This document shows positions 1 to 10,222 of a DNA stretch of 64,000 bases, piece after piece. The notes under the pieces are model-generated. The model was not told the DNA's origin. It made no database searches and saw nothing but the letters and a program-made list of their open reading frames with translations. This DNA is from Unio delphinus (lineage: Eukaryota > Mollusca > Bivalvia > Unionida > Unionidae): NCBI GenBank assembly GCA_029339505.1, contig JAQISU010000036.1:464501-528500 (forward strand). The letters are read 5' to 3'. The position numbers and the translations under genes are program-made. Position 1 is the first letter of the stretch. The number at the start of each line of letters is the position of its first letter.

Positions 1-5
1 GATTT

Positions 6-203
6 TTAGGGATTTTTGTTGTCAGTGAGAACATTTTGAAGAAATTCGTTGCCGTGAGTCAATGCGGCATCTTTTAAGGCGTGCAATCCTCGTGTCAAGA
101 TCATTTTCAAAACAGGGACCACGGAACGAAAGGCTGATTTAAACATATCTTCTAAACCATGTCCTCGTTGTCGAGCGACTCCTCGGTACACAGGATACAT
201 CAA
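6..203 (-). CDS. Minor capsid/core (pX-like) protein, short form
   Basis: The 65-residue frame starts with a double methionine and MYPVYRGVARQRGHG, a start I associate with the small basic minor-capsid or core (adenovirus pX/VI-like) proteins of Polintons and adinto-like elements. A hydrophobic, amphipathic segment with SVVPVLKMIL follows, as expected of a membrane-active internal virion protein. It ends early (NKNP, then stop); relatives as I remember them are longer, so the C-terminus may be lost. The ATG lies 4 bases beyond the stop of the upstream basic gene, which suggests operon-like packing. Alternative: an unrelated short membrane-active protein. The family call is from memory. Confidence 0.45.
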   Translation of the reverse strand: MMYPVYRGVARQRGHGLEDMFKSAFRSVVPVLKMILTRGLHALKDAALTHGNEFLQNVLTDNKNP

Positions 204-206
204 TTT

Positions 207-728
207 TCAACGGAGAAGTGGAAGAACTGAGGCTACTGGAAACGCGGTCACTGGTGCTGCAGGTCGTGGTTTACGAAGGTAAGGTTGCGTCCTGGCCGAA
301 GTACCTCTTTTGTGGGTGACAGCTCTTTTATGTGGACTTTTCTTTTTCTGTGTTTTGGTCTTGGCACCATTGTTCTTTTTTCTTGGGGATTCGTTTGGCT
401 TTTTTTTCTTGGGGTGATCTTTGGGAGCATTGGGATCCCATTTTAAAAGGGAACGAATGATGACACCTCCTAGAGAACCTCTACCTCCAGGTTTCAAAAT
501 GATTTGCTTTTTGGTTTGAGTGTTGATGCGAGGATCAGCCAGTTGCGTCAAGGCTACGTTGTTTCTGTCAAAAAAGCGTTTGGTTTGATGTGGAATGTGA
601 ATGATGCCTTGCAGTATTTGACGTGCTGTCACCGTAAACCATCGTAAGACTTCTTTGAGACTGGCTTCTAAGACGTGAGCACGTATTTGTGGATTTTTTT
701 TCGCGACTGATACCGTACAAGGCCCGAA
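207..728 (-). pseudogene. Basic Polinton-type protein of unknown role
   Basis: The frame is open from just after a TGA at 729-731 to a stop at 207, with no ATG in the open part, so the start is lost or lies in another frame. The N-terminal half contains LRWFTVTARQILQG and KRFFDRNNVALTQLADPR. The middle has GGRGSLGGVIIRSLLKW, followed by a strongly basic Lys/Arg/Pro-rich tail (KKKKPNESPRKKNN and similar). The basic tail would suit binding of packaged DNA or a nuclear localisation signal. It sits between the packaging ATPase and the minor-capsid-like gene on the same strand, so a virion or DNA-binding role is inferred. Specific function unknown. Confidence 0.45.
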
Positions 729-837
729 TCAATTTGATAGGAAGATGAGACTGAAGGAAGGGACGTAATGTTGACTATATATGAGACAAGGTCAAAGTGA
801 CCGAGGTTTTTTATACATTGTTTAGTTGTTGATATTG

Positions 838-1563
838 TTATGTCGACGACGAGGACGTGTACACGACAGGTCCTCCGTCTTGACACAAGTCGTGAAACAA
901 ATGGGTACGAAATCGCAAATAATCGGGAGTGGTGGGTTTTAAATCCACGAGTAAATAGGCGTGTGGAGTTTGAGTGGCATCATCGTACACATGGGTCAGC
1001 CAAGGTGTTCCTAACTGTTTGGCTAAGACTTGCACTTGCGATTTATCTCGACGACTTTTAAACAAGACCACGTAATGAGCATTGAGACTAATGGTACGGT
1101 GAGCTTTACTTTGTTGAAATAAATTTTGTGTAATGTAAATGACACTGGCATTACGATGATGCCTTTCACGCGTAAACCACATTTTAATTTCTTCTTCGTC
1201 TTCTCCTAACATATCAAAAATGACCATATGAGTTTGACTAGGGTCAGACACGATCCCATCGTCTTCTCTAGGAATGCCTTCCACAAACACAATGGAATCA
1301 CCTTGACTTTCTTGCAAGAGGCTGTATGCCGATTGCTACTCTTAGTAACACCACACGATGCGTTGAGGTTAACGATCGATCAAATGATGTTTATGTTCGA
1401 TCAAACGTTTGACAAATTCGGTTTTGCCTGAACCGCTCGGTCTAGCAATTAACATGTTAAAAGGATGACGAAGATACAAGGCCTCTCAACTAGAATGATC
1501 TAAGTGCTCGTCAATGACTTTGACTGTCGAGGAGGAAGGAGTAGAAATAGCAGAGTTAGCCAT
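838..1563 (-). pseudogene. FtsK/HerA-type genome packaging ATPase (broken)
   Basis: This gene would pump the element's DNA into a capsid. The ATG is at 1563. The Walker A motif PSGSGKTEF lies at 1440-1414 and the Walker B-like MVIFDMLGEDEEE lies downstream. A conserved C-terminal block contains VIYITQNLFQQ and RTISLNAHYVVLFKSRRD, characteristic of the packaging ATPases of Polintons, adintoviruses and relatives. Two breaks are visible: a TGA at codon 26 (HSS-stop-EALYL) and a loss of frame after the Walker A region, around 1320-1380, where the frame ends in a stop and the rest continues in another frame from MQESQGDS. About 230 residues in total is normal for the family. The gene is inactive as it stands. 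Confidence 0.8.
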
Positions 1564-1654
1564 AGTAGTGTAGGGTATGACACTATTGACACAAAAACAG
1601 ACAAGACAAGAGGTTTTTATACTTTTTTCAAGACACGTTTATTTCAATTCATGT

Positions 1655-1990
1655 TTAAATTGGAATAACACGAAAGACAAAAATACATAAAAGCCAAATG
1701 GATAAGTACAAGAATAAAATACACATGGAAACGATCAAAGTGGAATATAAACAAGTCTCTGTACAACATTGTTTGGGAAACCAAGGTATCCTAGAAGTAG
1801 TGTGTAATGTTCTTATAGTCTCTACATGGGGTACAGTCGCATAGGTGTCCTCTCGGAAGGGTCTTTGTGGGGGAATGTCCGTGACAGTCCAGTGATTGTC
1901 TTCGGTGACAGATTCTATTTCTTCATCTTCTGGCACTGTCACTAGCACAGGTTTAAAAGTGACTTTTTCACTCGATGATGGATTTTACGA
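1655..1990 (-). CDS. C-tail-anchored membrane protein, unknown
   Basis: A frame of at least 97 residues with no convincing ATG (in-frame GTG codons near 1948 and open sequence upstream to about 1990). The N-terminal part is acidic and polar (VPEDEEIESVTEDNHW). The last 30 or so residues form one strongly hydrophobic segment (STLIVSMCILFLYLSIWLL) ending close to the stop, as in a tail-anchored protein. It lies directly upstream of the packaging ATPase in the same orientation, so it probably belongs to the virus-like element. I do not recognise the family. It could also be a fragment of a larger gene whose N-terminus is in another frame. Confidence 0.35.
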
Positions 1991-2091
1991 ACACAACGCT
2001 TGAGCATAATGGGATGCTTCTTCTGTCCAAGCCTCAAAGTCCAAACTTTTCCAGTCACGTACATCTGTCCAATGAGGGTGTAAATCACAAG

Positions 2092-2453
2092 TTACACACA
2101 TATCTTCATACACCACTTCCGTTCGTAAAAGTTGACGAATCTTTTTTTTCCCGTAGAGGTCGAGACGTATCCAGATGAAAGAGTAAGGCTTTTAACAGAA
2201 TGAGTCTCACGTGGACATTTAAAGGAGTCACCATACTGTCTTTTTGTAGGCATTGTTCGTAAAGTATCCACAAGGAATCGACAGGTAAACGAAATCCCAG
2301 AAAGCAAGTCACTTAAACACACACTACACGTCGTCCCCAATTAATGGGACACAGTTCTTGTAATAAGTGTTCGTAATCCTCCACCGTGTGAATATTCTCA
2401 TTGATATCCTTCCACGGAATCTGTTTTATCACAAGTGATAAAGGTTTTGGCAT
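2092..2453 (-). pseudogene. Unrecognised frameshifted ORF of the element
   Basis: An ATG at 2453 opens a frame starting MPKPLSLVIKQIPWKDINEN that stops within about 47 codons (RRVVCV-stop). Two other frames continue across 2340-2092 with plausible coding composition (CSVCLSDLLSGISF in one, LPVDSLWILYEQC in the other). This pattern fits a single gene broken by at least one frameshift. The spacing of cysteines is not enough to call a RING finger. It lies in line with its neighbours on the minus strand. Function unknown. Confidence 0.3.
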
Positions 2454-2569
2454 GGTAGTTCTATTTTATACTTCTTTTTTTGTCGAAGACCATAAGTGTA
2501 TATTCTGCACAGAATTATTTAAAATCTTCTCCAAAAGCGAAAGTGATTAACATAACGTGTAATTTCTGA

Positions 2570-2891
2570 TCACTGCCATTCAGGGTAACGGTTAAGAATG
2601 ATCACAAAATCTTCAGATATAAACGAACTAAATTGGAATCTGTGGAAGGTATACTTGATCCAGAGAAATCTGACACGTTGGGTGATTTTGGTCACTATCC
2701 TCTTGTGAATTTCACGACACAAAAGCTCTACTGTCACCCATTGAGAATTTTCTGTAGCAAGTCCCTGCCAAACTTCCTTGTAGATTTCCTCTTGCAATTT
2801 GTATTGGTGATCCTTGAATATTATTTTTTAAAGAGGGTTTATATACTGGACTAGGTTTGTCTCCAAGCCAAACTGGTTTGTTAAACGACAT
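2570..2891 (-). pseudogene. Unrecognised frameshifted ORF (MSFNKPVW...)
   Basis: The ATG at 2891 begins MSFNKPVWLGDKPSPVYKPS. After about 23 codons the plausible protein moves into a second frame that stays open to 2570 (EEIYKEVWQGLATENSQW ... ILNRYPEWQ). The second part is rich in aromatic and charged residues and looks like a folded domain, but I cannot assign it. The start codon lies 19 bases beyond the stop of the BIR gene, as in a compact viral transcription unit. Confidence 0.35.
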
Positions 2892-2909
2892 GGTACAGTA
2901 TTGTCACTT

Positions 2910-3182
2910 TCAATCACTAAGTCCCACTAAAGGTAGGTAATGACAATTCGGAGACCATCGAATATGTTCCAGGTAAGCGGAATCTTTCTATTCCCACTCG
3001 TAAATTGACACACCACAACTGAAACACTTGACTTTATCCCCTTCGCCCCAGTAGAAAAATCCGGCTCTGGCTAATTCTTTAGGAGTTGGTCTAGGTAGAT
3101 ATGTTGGCCAGTTTTCTGTCACTTGTACTTTGTTGCTGACCACGATGTCTACCAACAACTGTACTTCTTTATTTGATTTTTA
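2910..3182 (-). pseudogene. BIR-domain (inhibitor-of-apoptosis type) protein fragment
   Basis: Residues from about 3114 to 2912 form a near-complete baculovirus IAP repeat: TPKELARAGFFYWGEGDKV, then CFSCG, then a Trp, an EH pair (YLEHIRWSPNCHYLP) and the final Cys, giving the C-x2-C...H...C zinc ligands of the fold. BIR proteins bind caspases or signalling partners and block apoptosis; viruses use them to keep the host cell alive. A TAG at 2988-2990 interrupts the domain between the second Cys and the His. The frame opens after a TAA near 3182 with no ATG, so the N-terminus is missing. Alternative: a captured host IAP fragment next to the element rather than an element gene. Domain call firm, context inferred. 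Confidence 0.75.
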
Positions 3183-3198
3183 AAAATAATATAAAATA

Positions 3199-3345
3199 TT
3201 AGATCCATTTTTTAAAATAATCTACTCTTATTTGACAGCAGCGACAACGACTTCTACTCTTACCACAGTTGCTACACCTACTAAAGGATCCTTCCCGAGA
3301 CCAAAGTATGAGACAGCGTAAGCAAGTTGTGAAGTTTAGTGGATC
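3199..3345 (-). CDS. Cysteine-rich ORF fragment
   Basis: A short open frame with closely spaced cysteines (TTCLRCLILW, then FSRCSNCGKSRSRCRCCQ) ending at a TAA at 3199. Paired Cys-x2-Cys motifs suggest a zinc-binding module, as in small zinc proteins of virus-like elements or the end of a RING-type finger. There is no ATG, so it is at best the 3' part of a gene. It follows the coding direction of the neighbouring BIR fragment. Low confidence that it is real. Confidence 0.25.
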   Translation of the reverse strand, partial: DPLNFTTCLRCLILWSREGSFSRCSNCGKSRSRCRCCQIRVDYFKKWI

Positions 3346-3350
3346 TATAT

Positions 3351-4908
3351 AAACAACAACTGTCAAGCTTGCTTTGCTTCAATTCTGTTTGTGACAATAA
3401 TTTATGTTATTTCACATTATCCCAAGTGGAAGGTTACAAACCGTACAAAAATTATATGACTTTAGCTTTTGACACTTACACATACTTCTTTCTATCGTGT
3501 GATTAGTAGATTTGCGTTTTGGCTTCTGCCTGTATGTGAATTGTATGGTTTGTTTTGATATGTGTATTTTCCCTGTTCCACCCTTGAATAGTGTTTAGGT
3601 GTGTTCTCAAAAAATAAAAAGAAGGAATAAATCTGAAAACGTCAGTTTGAATTGAGGTTTCTCTTTGCGTATACATTTTTTCAAGCTGTTAATACATGGT
3701 AGATTACATCCGTATACAATATTAAAGTTAGAGGCCTATATACAAATGTCATTGCCTTTCTTAAATTCGGTTTTATTGCTTAGCCATCGTTAATCTTTAA
3801 TTATTTTTTTAAAACGCATTTCTTTTTTTAATAGACGATTTCGGGCTTTCTATTGTTGTAACGGTATTTATGTTGTTTAGTATGTTGCTGAAATTATATA
3901 TACTATAGTCCATAGCAAAGCGGTTAAGTTTCTTCAGTATTTTAATTTCACGCTTACAAAAGGATACCAAGTTTGTCTTGAAGATGATTGAAAGTCTAAG
4001 TTACGCGGACGTGAAGGAAAACATCTCTTTGTTACTAGTTAGGTGTTGTGTTCATTCTAATCATGCTTGCCGTATATCTTTGTGTTTTGCAGGTCACATT
4101 GTTTTTTGATGTAAATATTCACATCAATAGACAGACAACTTGGGCTTTTATCCTTGAGGTTCACTGCTTCGTTAATTCGTACAAATCCCTGATTCACAAG
4201 TTTGAAAAGAAAAGAAAAAAGGAAGCAAAAAACCATGCCACTTAATACTACACCACTCCTGTCTATGCCGATGTGAGTGTGTACGTCAAAATGTTTAAAT
4301 GAGATACAAATAAATTGTCAGTTTCAAAATGCGAACTAGTACTCTGACCGTTCAGTAGCTGATGTGGTAAAAAGAAATGGTATGAGTACTGTTACCATTA
4401 AGTAGTTGATGTGGTAAGAAGAAATATTACAATAAACAACGGATGGATTTAAGTTAACATTCCAGTCTGCACTGCAATGGGAACAACTTCAGAGCGTATT
4501 TATTATTGTGCCATACCACCTTCGTACAAAACATTGCATCACTCATCATAAACAATTTCATTGGCTAGATTAATTTTCTTACCGCGTTCACTTCGAACTG
4601 ACTTCAGTAGCTCTTCACCTAGTTACGAGATAGGTCGTGTTTCACCGCTAGATTATTTATATAAAAAAGAAGTCAAACTTAAGCAAGAAGAATCGTACCC
4701 TGGGCAATCACACAAAAATTATGTCAATTTTATAGTCAAATACATCAAAGCGTATTTGGATGAACTATTTTGTGAGAACGTTTTAGTCGTATTTGTCATC
4801 GGTTCACTCTGGTGATATTTTAAAATCGTGGACCTTTCATATGGATTTGATTTTCTAAGTGGGTAGATGGTCCCGTTTGAAGATACCTCTTTTTAAAAGT
4901 AGGTATAA

Positions 4909-4911
<3 letters not shown>
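3351..4911. other. Gene-free AT-rich DNA with a 2x47-bp repeat
   Basis: No recognisable protein or RNA gene. Open frames at 4048-4245 and 4561-4815 have low-complexity composition and no family resemblance. At 4338-4431 a 47-bp unit (AGTACTCTGACC...) is tandemly duplicated with a few differences. Confidence 0.6.

Positions 4912-4983
<72 letters not shown>
4912..4983. repeat. (CT)n microsatellite
   Basis: About 36 CT dinucleotides without visible interruption. The minus-strand Arg-Glu frame across it is a repeat artefact. Confidence 0.95.
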
Positions 4984-4986
<3 letters not shown>

Positions 4987-5865
4987 CGTAATACGTTTGA
5001 TTGAAATCCTAATGGTAGATGTTTCCGTTTGAAGATACCTCTCCAAAATTTTAATCAGTAGGCACCATAATTTCGCTTGTCATGTAATTTGTTTTTCAAA
5101 CTCTACACCCTTACAAATATTCAATCAGTAAATCGTTGGATGAAATACAATCTTGAGTTGACAAACTTGTACAATTCAGGTATCGGAGCTTGATCTTTAT
5201 TTTTGGCACTGCAATGTGTCACGAACATTTTTTTAAGCATGAGATCTCCCGTTCTTTTTAGAAAGGAAACAAATACAAAACTATTTCAAGAATGACGCGA
5301 GTAATCTTGCACTGTATAACCCTGCTTATGGCTAACATTGAAATAAAAATACCAGAACCAAAACACACGTTCGGAAGAATTGTAACAATGTAACAATTAT
5401 GATTGAGGCGAGTGACATTGCACTTTATGACCCTGCCTATGGTTAACTTTGAATTTCAAATCAAAACACACAGCTTAGACTGTCCATAGAACAATGCACA
5501 TTTTGGTGCTGCTTTTTTCCCCTTCGACTTGGATTTGTTAAAACTTGGCAACATTGGTGGTAGCGTGTGCAGAGAAACACAGGATATCCCTTAAATTTGA
5601 GATATGTTAAGAAGTCAGTCGACAATACCATTTTACTAAATTGATGAATGAATGAAAACAATGAACATATTTCACATAGAATGTATGGTGTTCTTAATTA
5701 TCCTTATTTTGTTTTCCTTTCCTTTTGTGTGTATAGGAGATTGTGTGATTTTATTTTCTTCCTTCCCTTCTGTTTTGATAGGAGATTGTGTGGTCTGTTT
5801 TCAGGGCGACTCATATACCTCGAAAAGATATTTGCTTTCTTTGCCTTCCATTTCCCTTGTCGCTA
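4984..5865. other. Non-coding DNA with a ~111-bp direct duplication
   Basis: No gene seen. A unit starting GACGCGAGTAATCTTGCACT at 5294 recurs diverged from 5405 (GAGGCGAGTGACATTGCACT), a 111-bp direct duplication that includes the phrase for CCCTGC-TATGG-TAAC. Confidence 0.5.
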
Positions 5866-6130
5866 GACAGGCCCAAATACAACTAATATTCCCCATGCTA
5901 AATTTCTCTTGACGCTATATAGACCCAAATAGTTCCTATGTTCAATTCCCCTTGACGCCATATAGGCACAAATAGTTCCCATGTTAAATTCCCCTTGTCG
6001 CTATACAGGCCCACCTTGTCGCTATACAGGACCAGGACCGTTTTGACTGGGTTTTCCATTGTCGCTATAAATCTTGTCGCTATACAGGCCCAAGCCCTTT
6101 TTGACTGGATTTCCTATTGTCGCTATAACG
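5866..6130. repeat. Degenerate minisatellite (CTTGTCGCTATACAGGCCC)
   Basis: Several imperfect copies of a unit of about 43 bp built on CTTGTCGCTATACAGGCCC plus AAATAGTTCCCATG, with shorter and longer variants towards the right end. No coding function seen. Confidence 0.7.
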
Positions 6131-6271
6131 CCCCACATTACTACACCTAGCGTTTTACCGGATCTGAATATTATGGAAGTTAGAGAAATGATTTCCTATG
6201 AACTAATGTACATCAAAGTCATTGTAGTAATCGACGTAATCCTAATTAATCGACGTAATTCGACGCGAATT

Positions 6272-6402
<131 letters not shown>

Positions 6403-6930
6403 TTCTACATTAGTCTATAATATTTGGCTCCATAGTCTGAAAATGGCAGCATTTGTTTCTGATATGCAGAAGTCTAACAAAACACATCGGTTTTATTTTA
6501 CGAGTCCTATTTTAATTTGCGAAGGCTGCTAAGAGATTTAATAAGAAGAAACAACTGATACATTTGTATCCTTTTCTATCTGGTTTTCATTTGCTGAGAA
6601 CGTGTTTTCGGTGTTTGGTGATTACTTAAAAAGAAAAACACGAAAATGTTATTGAGTGCCAAAGCAATTAAATAATTTTCCAGCGCTGCCTGCGAGCCTT
6701 GTAATGAATGCATCATTTTGTAGAATATGTTTTGACATCTGTTTTGACTTTGAGAAGAAAAGTAGGGCTAAGTTAGTAATATAGTACAGTATGTGTTTGC
6801 TAGATTACTACGCAACGTTAATCCTGTTTAATATTTCGCTAGCACATCCTATTTAATAATGTAATTGGACAATCACTCCAATCAAAATAGGCTATCAATC
6901 ACATTTTTGTAATCTCTATCAATGAATAGC

Positions 6931-6979
6931 GCTGTGTGTGTGTGTGTGTTTGTGCGTGTGTGTGTGTGTGTGTGTGTGT
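6931..6979. repeat. (GT)n microsatellite
   Basis: GT repeats interrupted by a T and by GC. The open frame that runs rightwards from here (to 7550) starts inside the repeat and ends inside a SINE, so it is not treated as a gene. The stretch 6398-6930 holds no recognisable feature. Confidence 0.9.
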
Positions 6980-7360
6980 CACAGTAATCAGTAACCAAAT
7001 CAATGGATTGAGTGTGTCTGATTTTGATTTTATCGGAGCTTTAAAACGTATTTATCCACCTGTTACTTTTCTTTTACATTATCCAGATGTAAAGTTTCTA
7101 ATCGTAAACCACTATACCCAGATGTCAGGTGTCTATTTAGAAACTAATTTCCCCAGTTGTAAAATGTTTGCTCGAAAATATGATGTCCACAGTTGCTTAA
7201 TTTCCTATTCCGCTCATATACTTATTTACCCAGTTGTTGTGTTTATGCTACATCTAAATACATGTCCGTCACTTTTCAGACCCTATCAATGTTTTTTGTT
7301 TTCTTTTCTTTTAAGATCTTTTAAAAAGGAAATACTGCTAATATTTTTCGTATGCCAATC

Positions 7361-7387
7361 TTGTGTTGTTGTTGTTGTTGTTGTTGT
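7361..7387. repeat. (GTT)n microsatellite at SINE tail
   Basis: Nine GTT units lie directly beside the 3' end of the minus-strand SINE at 7390-7560, and probably represent its simple-repeat tail (AAC on the SINE strand). Confidence 0.8.
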
Positions 7388-7389
7388 AG

Positions 7390-7560
7390 GGTTTAACGCC
7401 ATTTTTTCAGCACAAGATACTTGTCGGTCAGTTTCAATGGTGGAGGAAGAACCCGGGACAACCCGGAAAGAACAACCTACCCACGATAAGCTATTGGCAC
7501 GCTTTCTCACGTGTCCACATTGGCCGAACCAGAGACTCGAACCCACGTAGACAGATGTGA
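7390..7560 (-). mobile_element. tRNA-derived SINE, 5'-truncated copy
   Basis: Read on the minus strand it has a pol III B-box-like GGGTTCGAGTCTC, then the body CTTTCCGGGTTGTCCCGGG, TTCTTCCTCCACCATTG and a tail ending AAATGGCGTTAAAC. The same order appears at 53589-53818, where the A box is also present. Here the A-box region is missing or diverged. SINEs of this design are non-coding retroposons copied by LINE machinery. Confidence 0.75.
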
Positions 7561-7846
7561 GATGGTAATTATAAAACAAACATATAGAAAAAGAAAACAA
7601 TCACACGGTTTATTTATTACCAAACTTGCACAATGGCAGAAAGTAAAGCGTCATTCGCTGTAAAGTACCATTTGATATGTTTCACGTTGTTTCGTTTCTT
7701 AATCAACATACCAGGAATGCTGTAATGTAGTAAAATAATAAATAGTGAAAAATATTTGTTTCGTAAATATTAAATTCTCAGGTAAGGCGCATTTACTACA
7801 ACAAATATACTCCAAAATGTTGCTAATCTCGACATTTTGCTTGTAA

Positions 7847-7987
7847 CCAGTCTGCAAATTAACATCGTGATAATTGTCTCGGTTGAGTTTATCCCAGTCT
7901 GCCAATTAACCTCTTGCCACGTGTATCTGTTGAGTTGATCCCAGTCTGCCAAATAACTTCCGGAAAATGTATATCTGAAGAGCTGAA
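7847..7987. repeat. Three tandem copies of a 47-bp unit
   Basis: Units start with CCAGTCTGC at 7847, 7894 and 7941 and share AATTAAC and GTTGAGTTGATC. Spacing is exactly 47 bp, and divergence grows towards the third copy. Two overlapping minus-strand frames here share a MADWD- start because of the repeat, not because of a gene family. Confidence 0.75.
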
Positions 7988-9476
7988 GCTCACAAAGTTA
8001 GGATTCTACCAATGTATAACAAGCAGAAGACAACGAGGGTATATTAGTAGACAACACGGTCCCGGGGATTAAGAACATTACTAAAATTCAAGTCGATACT
8101 TACTAGAATATTCAAAGCCCATATTTTGGTGAGCGTATGGAACATTACTCTTTTAAACCTGTCAAGAGAAATAATTACCTGGTACCATCTTGATAGTTGC
8201 TTTAATCAATGGCACATGAGAAAAATATTTGCTCAAAAACCAATACGAGCGTTTATGAGACGTGTTTTGTAACGGGTAAGAAAGAAAATATATATCCACC
8301 CGTGTTCAATATATACGCTTCACCATTCCATATTTCTCCGCATGCATGTGAAACTTCAGAATGTGATACACGAATTCTACAAAAGTAGTGAAAAAGCAAA
8401 TTATATGATTTGATTTGTTCTCAGATCAGATTTAACAGCACGTTAAAAATTGTAAGGAAATCAGTGACCATGTACTTCGATGTATCCCATTAGAACTACT
8501 AGAACCATACCATTGCTTTGTTTCAGGGATTCTAGTTGTCAGCTGCTGACGAGAGACTGTGTGCAATAGCATTGAAACGTCATGAAGAAAGTAGTGGTTT
8601 CTGAATAGAACAAGATGGATGATCCAAGATTAATAAAGTCGAACTTACGGTCTGAACCAAGTGTAGAGATAAGGTCAAGGAGATTTTAAGTACCGAATCA
8701 TTCCGAATGAGTCACAAACTCCTGAAGTACGGTCTAAATAAAAAATAAAAATATCTTGACAAACATTTCAATTATATTTGGTTCTAAGAGATGACCTCAT
8801 TATCATTTTGTTTCCTAAGTCAATGTAATATTCGGAAAATGATCCCGGCGTGACGCGCCACAAGCTAGATGACTCCGCTTAACGTCTAATAGTGTTATTC
8901 CAGGTAGATGACTCAGATTAAATACTAATAATGAATAATAGCGTTATTTCAGCGAGATTTAATACAGTCGTATTATAGAGTGTTCTTAATATGAACGATG
9001 TCCTTGATCATTAGCTGTTTTATTTTAAAAAAAGTAATCTATTCTAATTATTCACATTTAATTTGATTACTTTTATAAGAATCCCAATGTGCGTCAATAT
9101 TGCGTTTTCAATAAAGTGAAATCATAATTTGATTTGAACACCGAATCAGGTTTAAGATGAATATAATCCCTGACAATATATTTTATTGTACCAAGAACTG
9201 GACACATACTTCAATTCTATCTAAGCAGAATTTATTTCATCTGCTGCTTGGATTGTTTCCAATTTAAAACTTCATTAAAGCAATAAAAAAGAATATAGAA
9301 CACAAAGTAAGAGCGGGAGAAGGACAATGTTTGTATTTTAACAAAAGAACTTAAGTGGGAATCTAATTACAGAATCCAGTAAATTGACAGGCTCACATTT
9401 ATATGTGATTTAAATTTGACAAATCAAAAAATTTAATTGTAGACTTGACTTATTGGTGAAATTCGGGGCATGTCCA
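7988..9476. other. Gene-free AT-rich DNA
   Basis: No coding or RNA feature supported. A weak repeat of TAGATGACTC...TAATAGTGTTATT lies around 8868-8955. Confidence 0.6.
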
Positions 9477-9634
9477 GATGTATGTATGTATGTATGTATG
9501 TATGTATGTATGTATGTATGTATGTATGTATGTATGTATGTATGTATGTATGGTATGTATGTATGTATGTATGTATGTATGTATGTATGTATGTATGTAT
9601 GTATGTATGTATGTATGTATGTATGTATGTATGT
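9477..9634. repeat. (TATG)n microsatellite, left half
   Basis: About 39 TATG units with one interruption (GGTA) at about 9551. The array stops abruptly at the first base of a solo LTR and resumes at 10131, so the two arrays are one locus split by an insertion. Confidence 0.95.
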
Positions 9635-10130
9635 TGTTACGTGCTTAGGCTCGAATAAGCAGCAACACGGAAATAGTGAAAACTAACAAGCTTGTATAAC
9701 TTAAACGATGAATTTATTAAGTACAATTATTTTCATAAAGTAAATAAACTTCCAGTACACTGATTTAAATACCCGTTTCTAATATGTAAACAAGGGATCA
9801 CGTAATTTTCTAGAAATTGATAGAAGGTCAGGAAGAGTCTACCTTCACCAAATCACGTACTCAAAGAAAGATCTAGATATTTCCTACCCCCAAGAACTAA
9901 AAAAAAAGTTGTCCTTGAAATTAACTAATAGTTTTAGAAGCTTGTTGACAATGTCTAAAGCAGGGTCAGGAATTTTGTCAACAAGCCAAGGTTAACCTGT
10001 TTACAGCTAGAGTCTAGGTCAGCCTGAATTTTCCAGAAAAATCTCCCAATTAATGAATATTAAACCCTAAATGACAAATCTGGATTTAACAATTAAAAAA
10101 ATAAATAATTTAAATCCAATAGACGTAACA
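9635..10130 (-). mobile_element. Solo LTR (Gmr1-like family) inside a TATG array
   Basis: The 496-bp block begins TGTTACGTGCTTAGGCTCGA and ends GACGTAACA. It matches, in reverse orientation, the LTR ends of the retrotransposon at 36848-42490, which end GCCTAAGCACGTAACA and include ACAAGCTTGT and a run of AATAAA-type sequence. ATGT flanks both sides (9631-9634 and 10131-10134), consistent with a 4-bp target duplication, although the microsatellite would give that match anyway. No internal region remains, so it probably arose by recombination between two LTRs. Confidence 0.8.
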
Positions 10131-10222
10131 ATGTATGTATGTATGTATGTATGTATGTATGTATGTATGTATGTATGTATGTATGTATGTATGTATGTAT
10201 GTGTGTATGTATGTATATATGT
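10131..10222. repeat. (TATG)n microsatellite, right half
   Basis: About 22 TATG units, with GTGTG and TATATG variants at the right end. It continues the array at 9477-9634 across the solo LTR. Confidence 0.9.

Larger units (their letters stand above)
1..3350 (-). mobile_element. Decayed Polinton/adintovirus-like element (partial)
   Basis: A block of minus-strand reading frames includes an FtsK/HerA-type packaging ATPase, a short minor-capsid-like protein, a basic protein, a C-terminally anchored membrane protein and a BIR-domain protein. This gene set is typical of Polinton/Maverick and adintovirus genomes integrated in animals. Most frames carry stops or frameshifts, so the copy is inactive. 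No capsid, polymerase or integrase gene is visible here; they would lie left of the window if they exist. The right limit near 3350 is where coding-like sequence stops, and no terminal inverted repeat was seen there. Its ATPase is clearly different from that of the element at 52552-62836, so the two belong to separate lineages. Confidence 0.7.

Noticed and set aside
2092..2340. RING finger in the frame with CSVCLSDLL
   Set aside because: Only one clear C-x2-C pair; the remaining Cys/His spacing does not fit a RING.
6936..7550. 204-codon frame, the longest in the left half
   Set aside because: It begins in a GT repeat, crosses a GTT tract and ends in a SINE; the middle has no recognisable domain.
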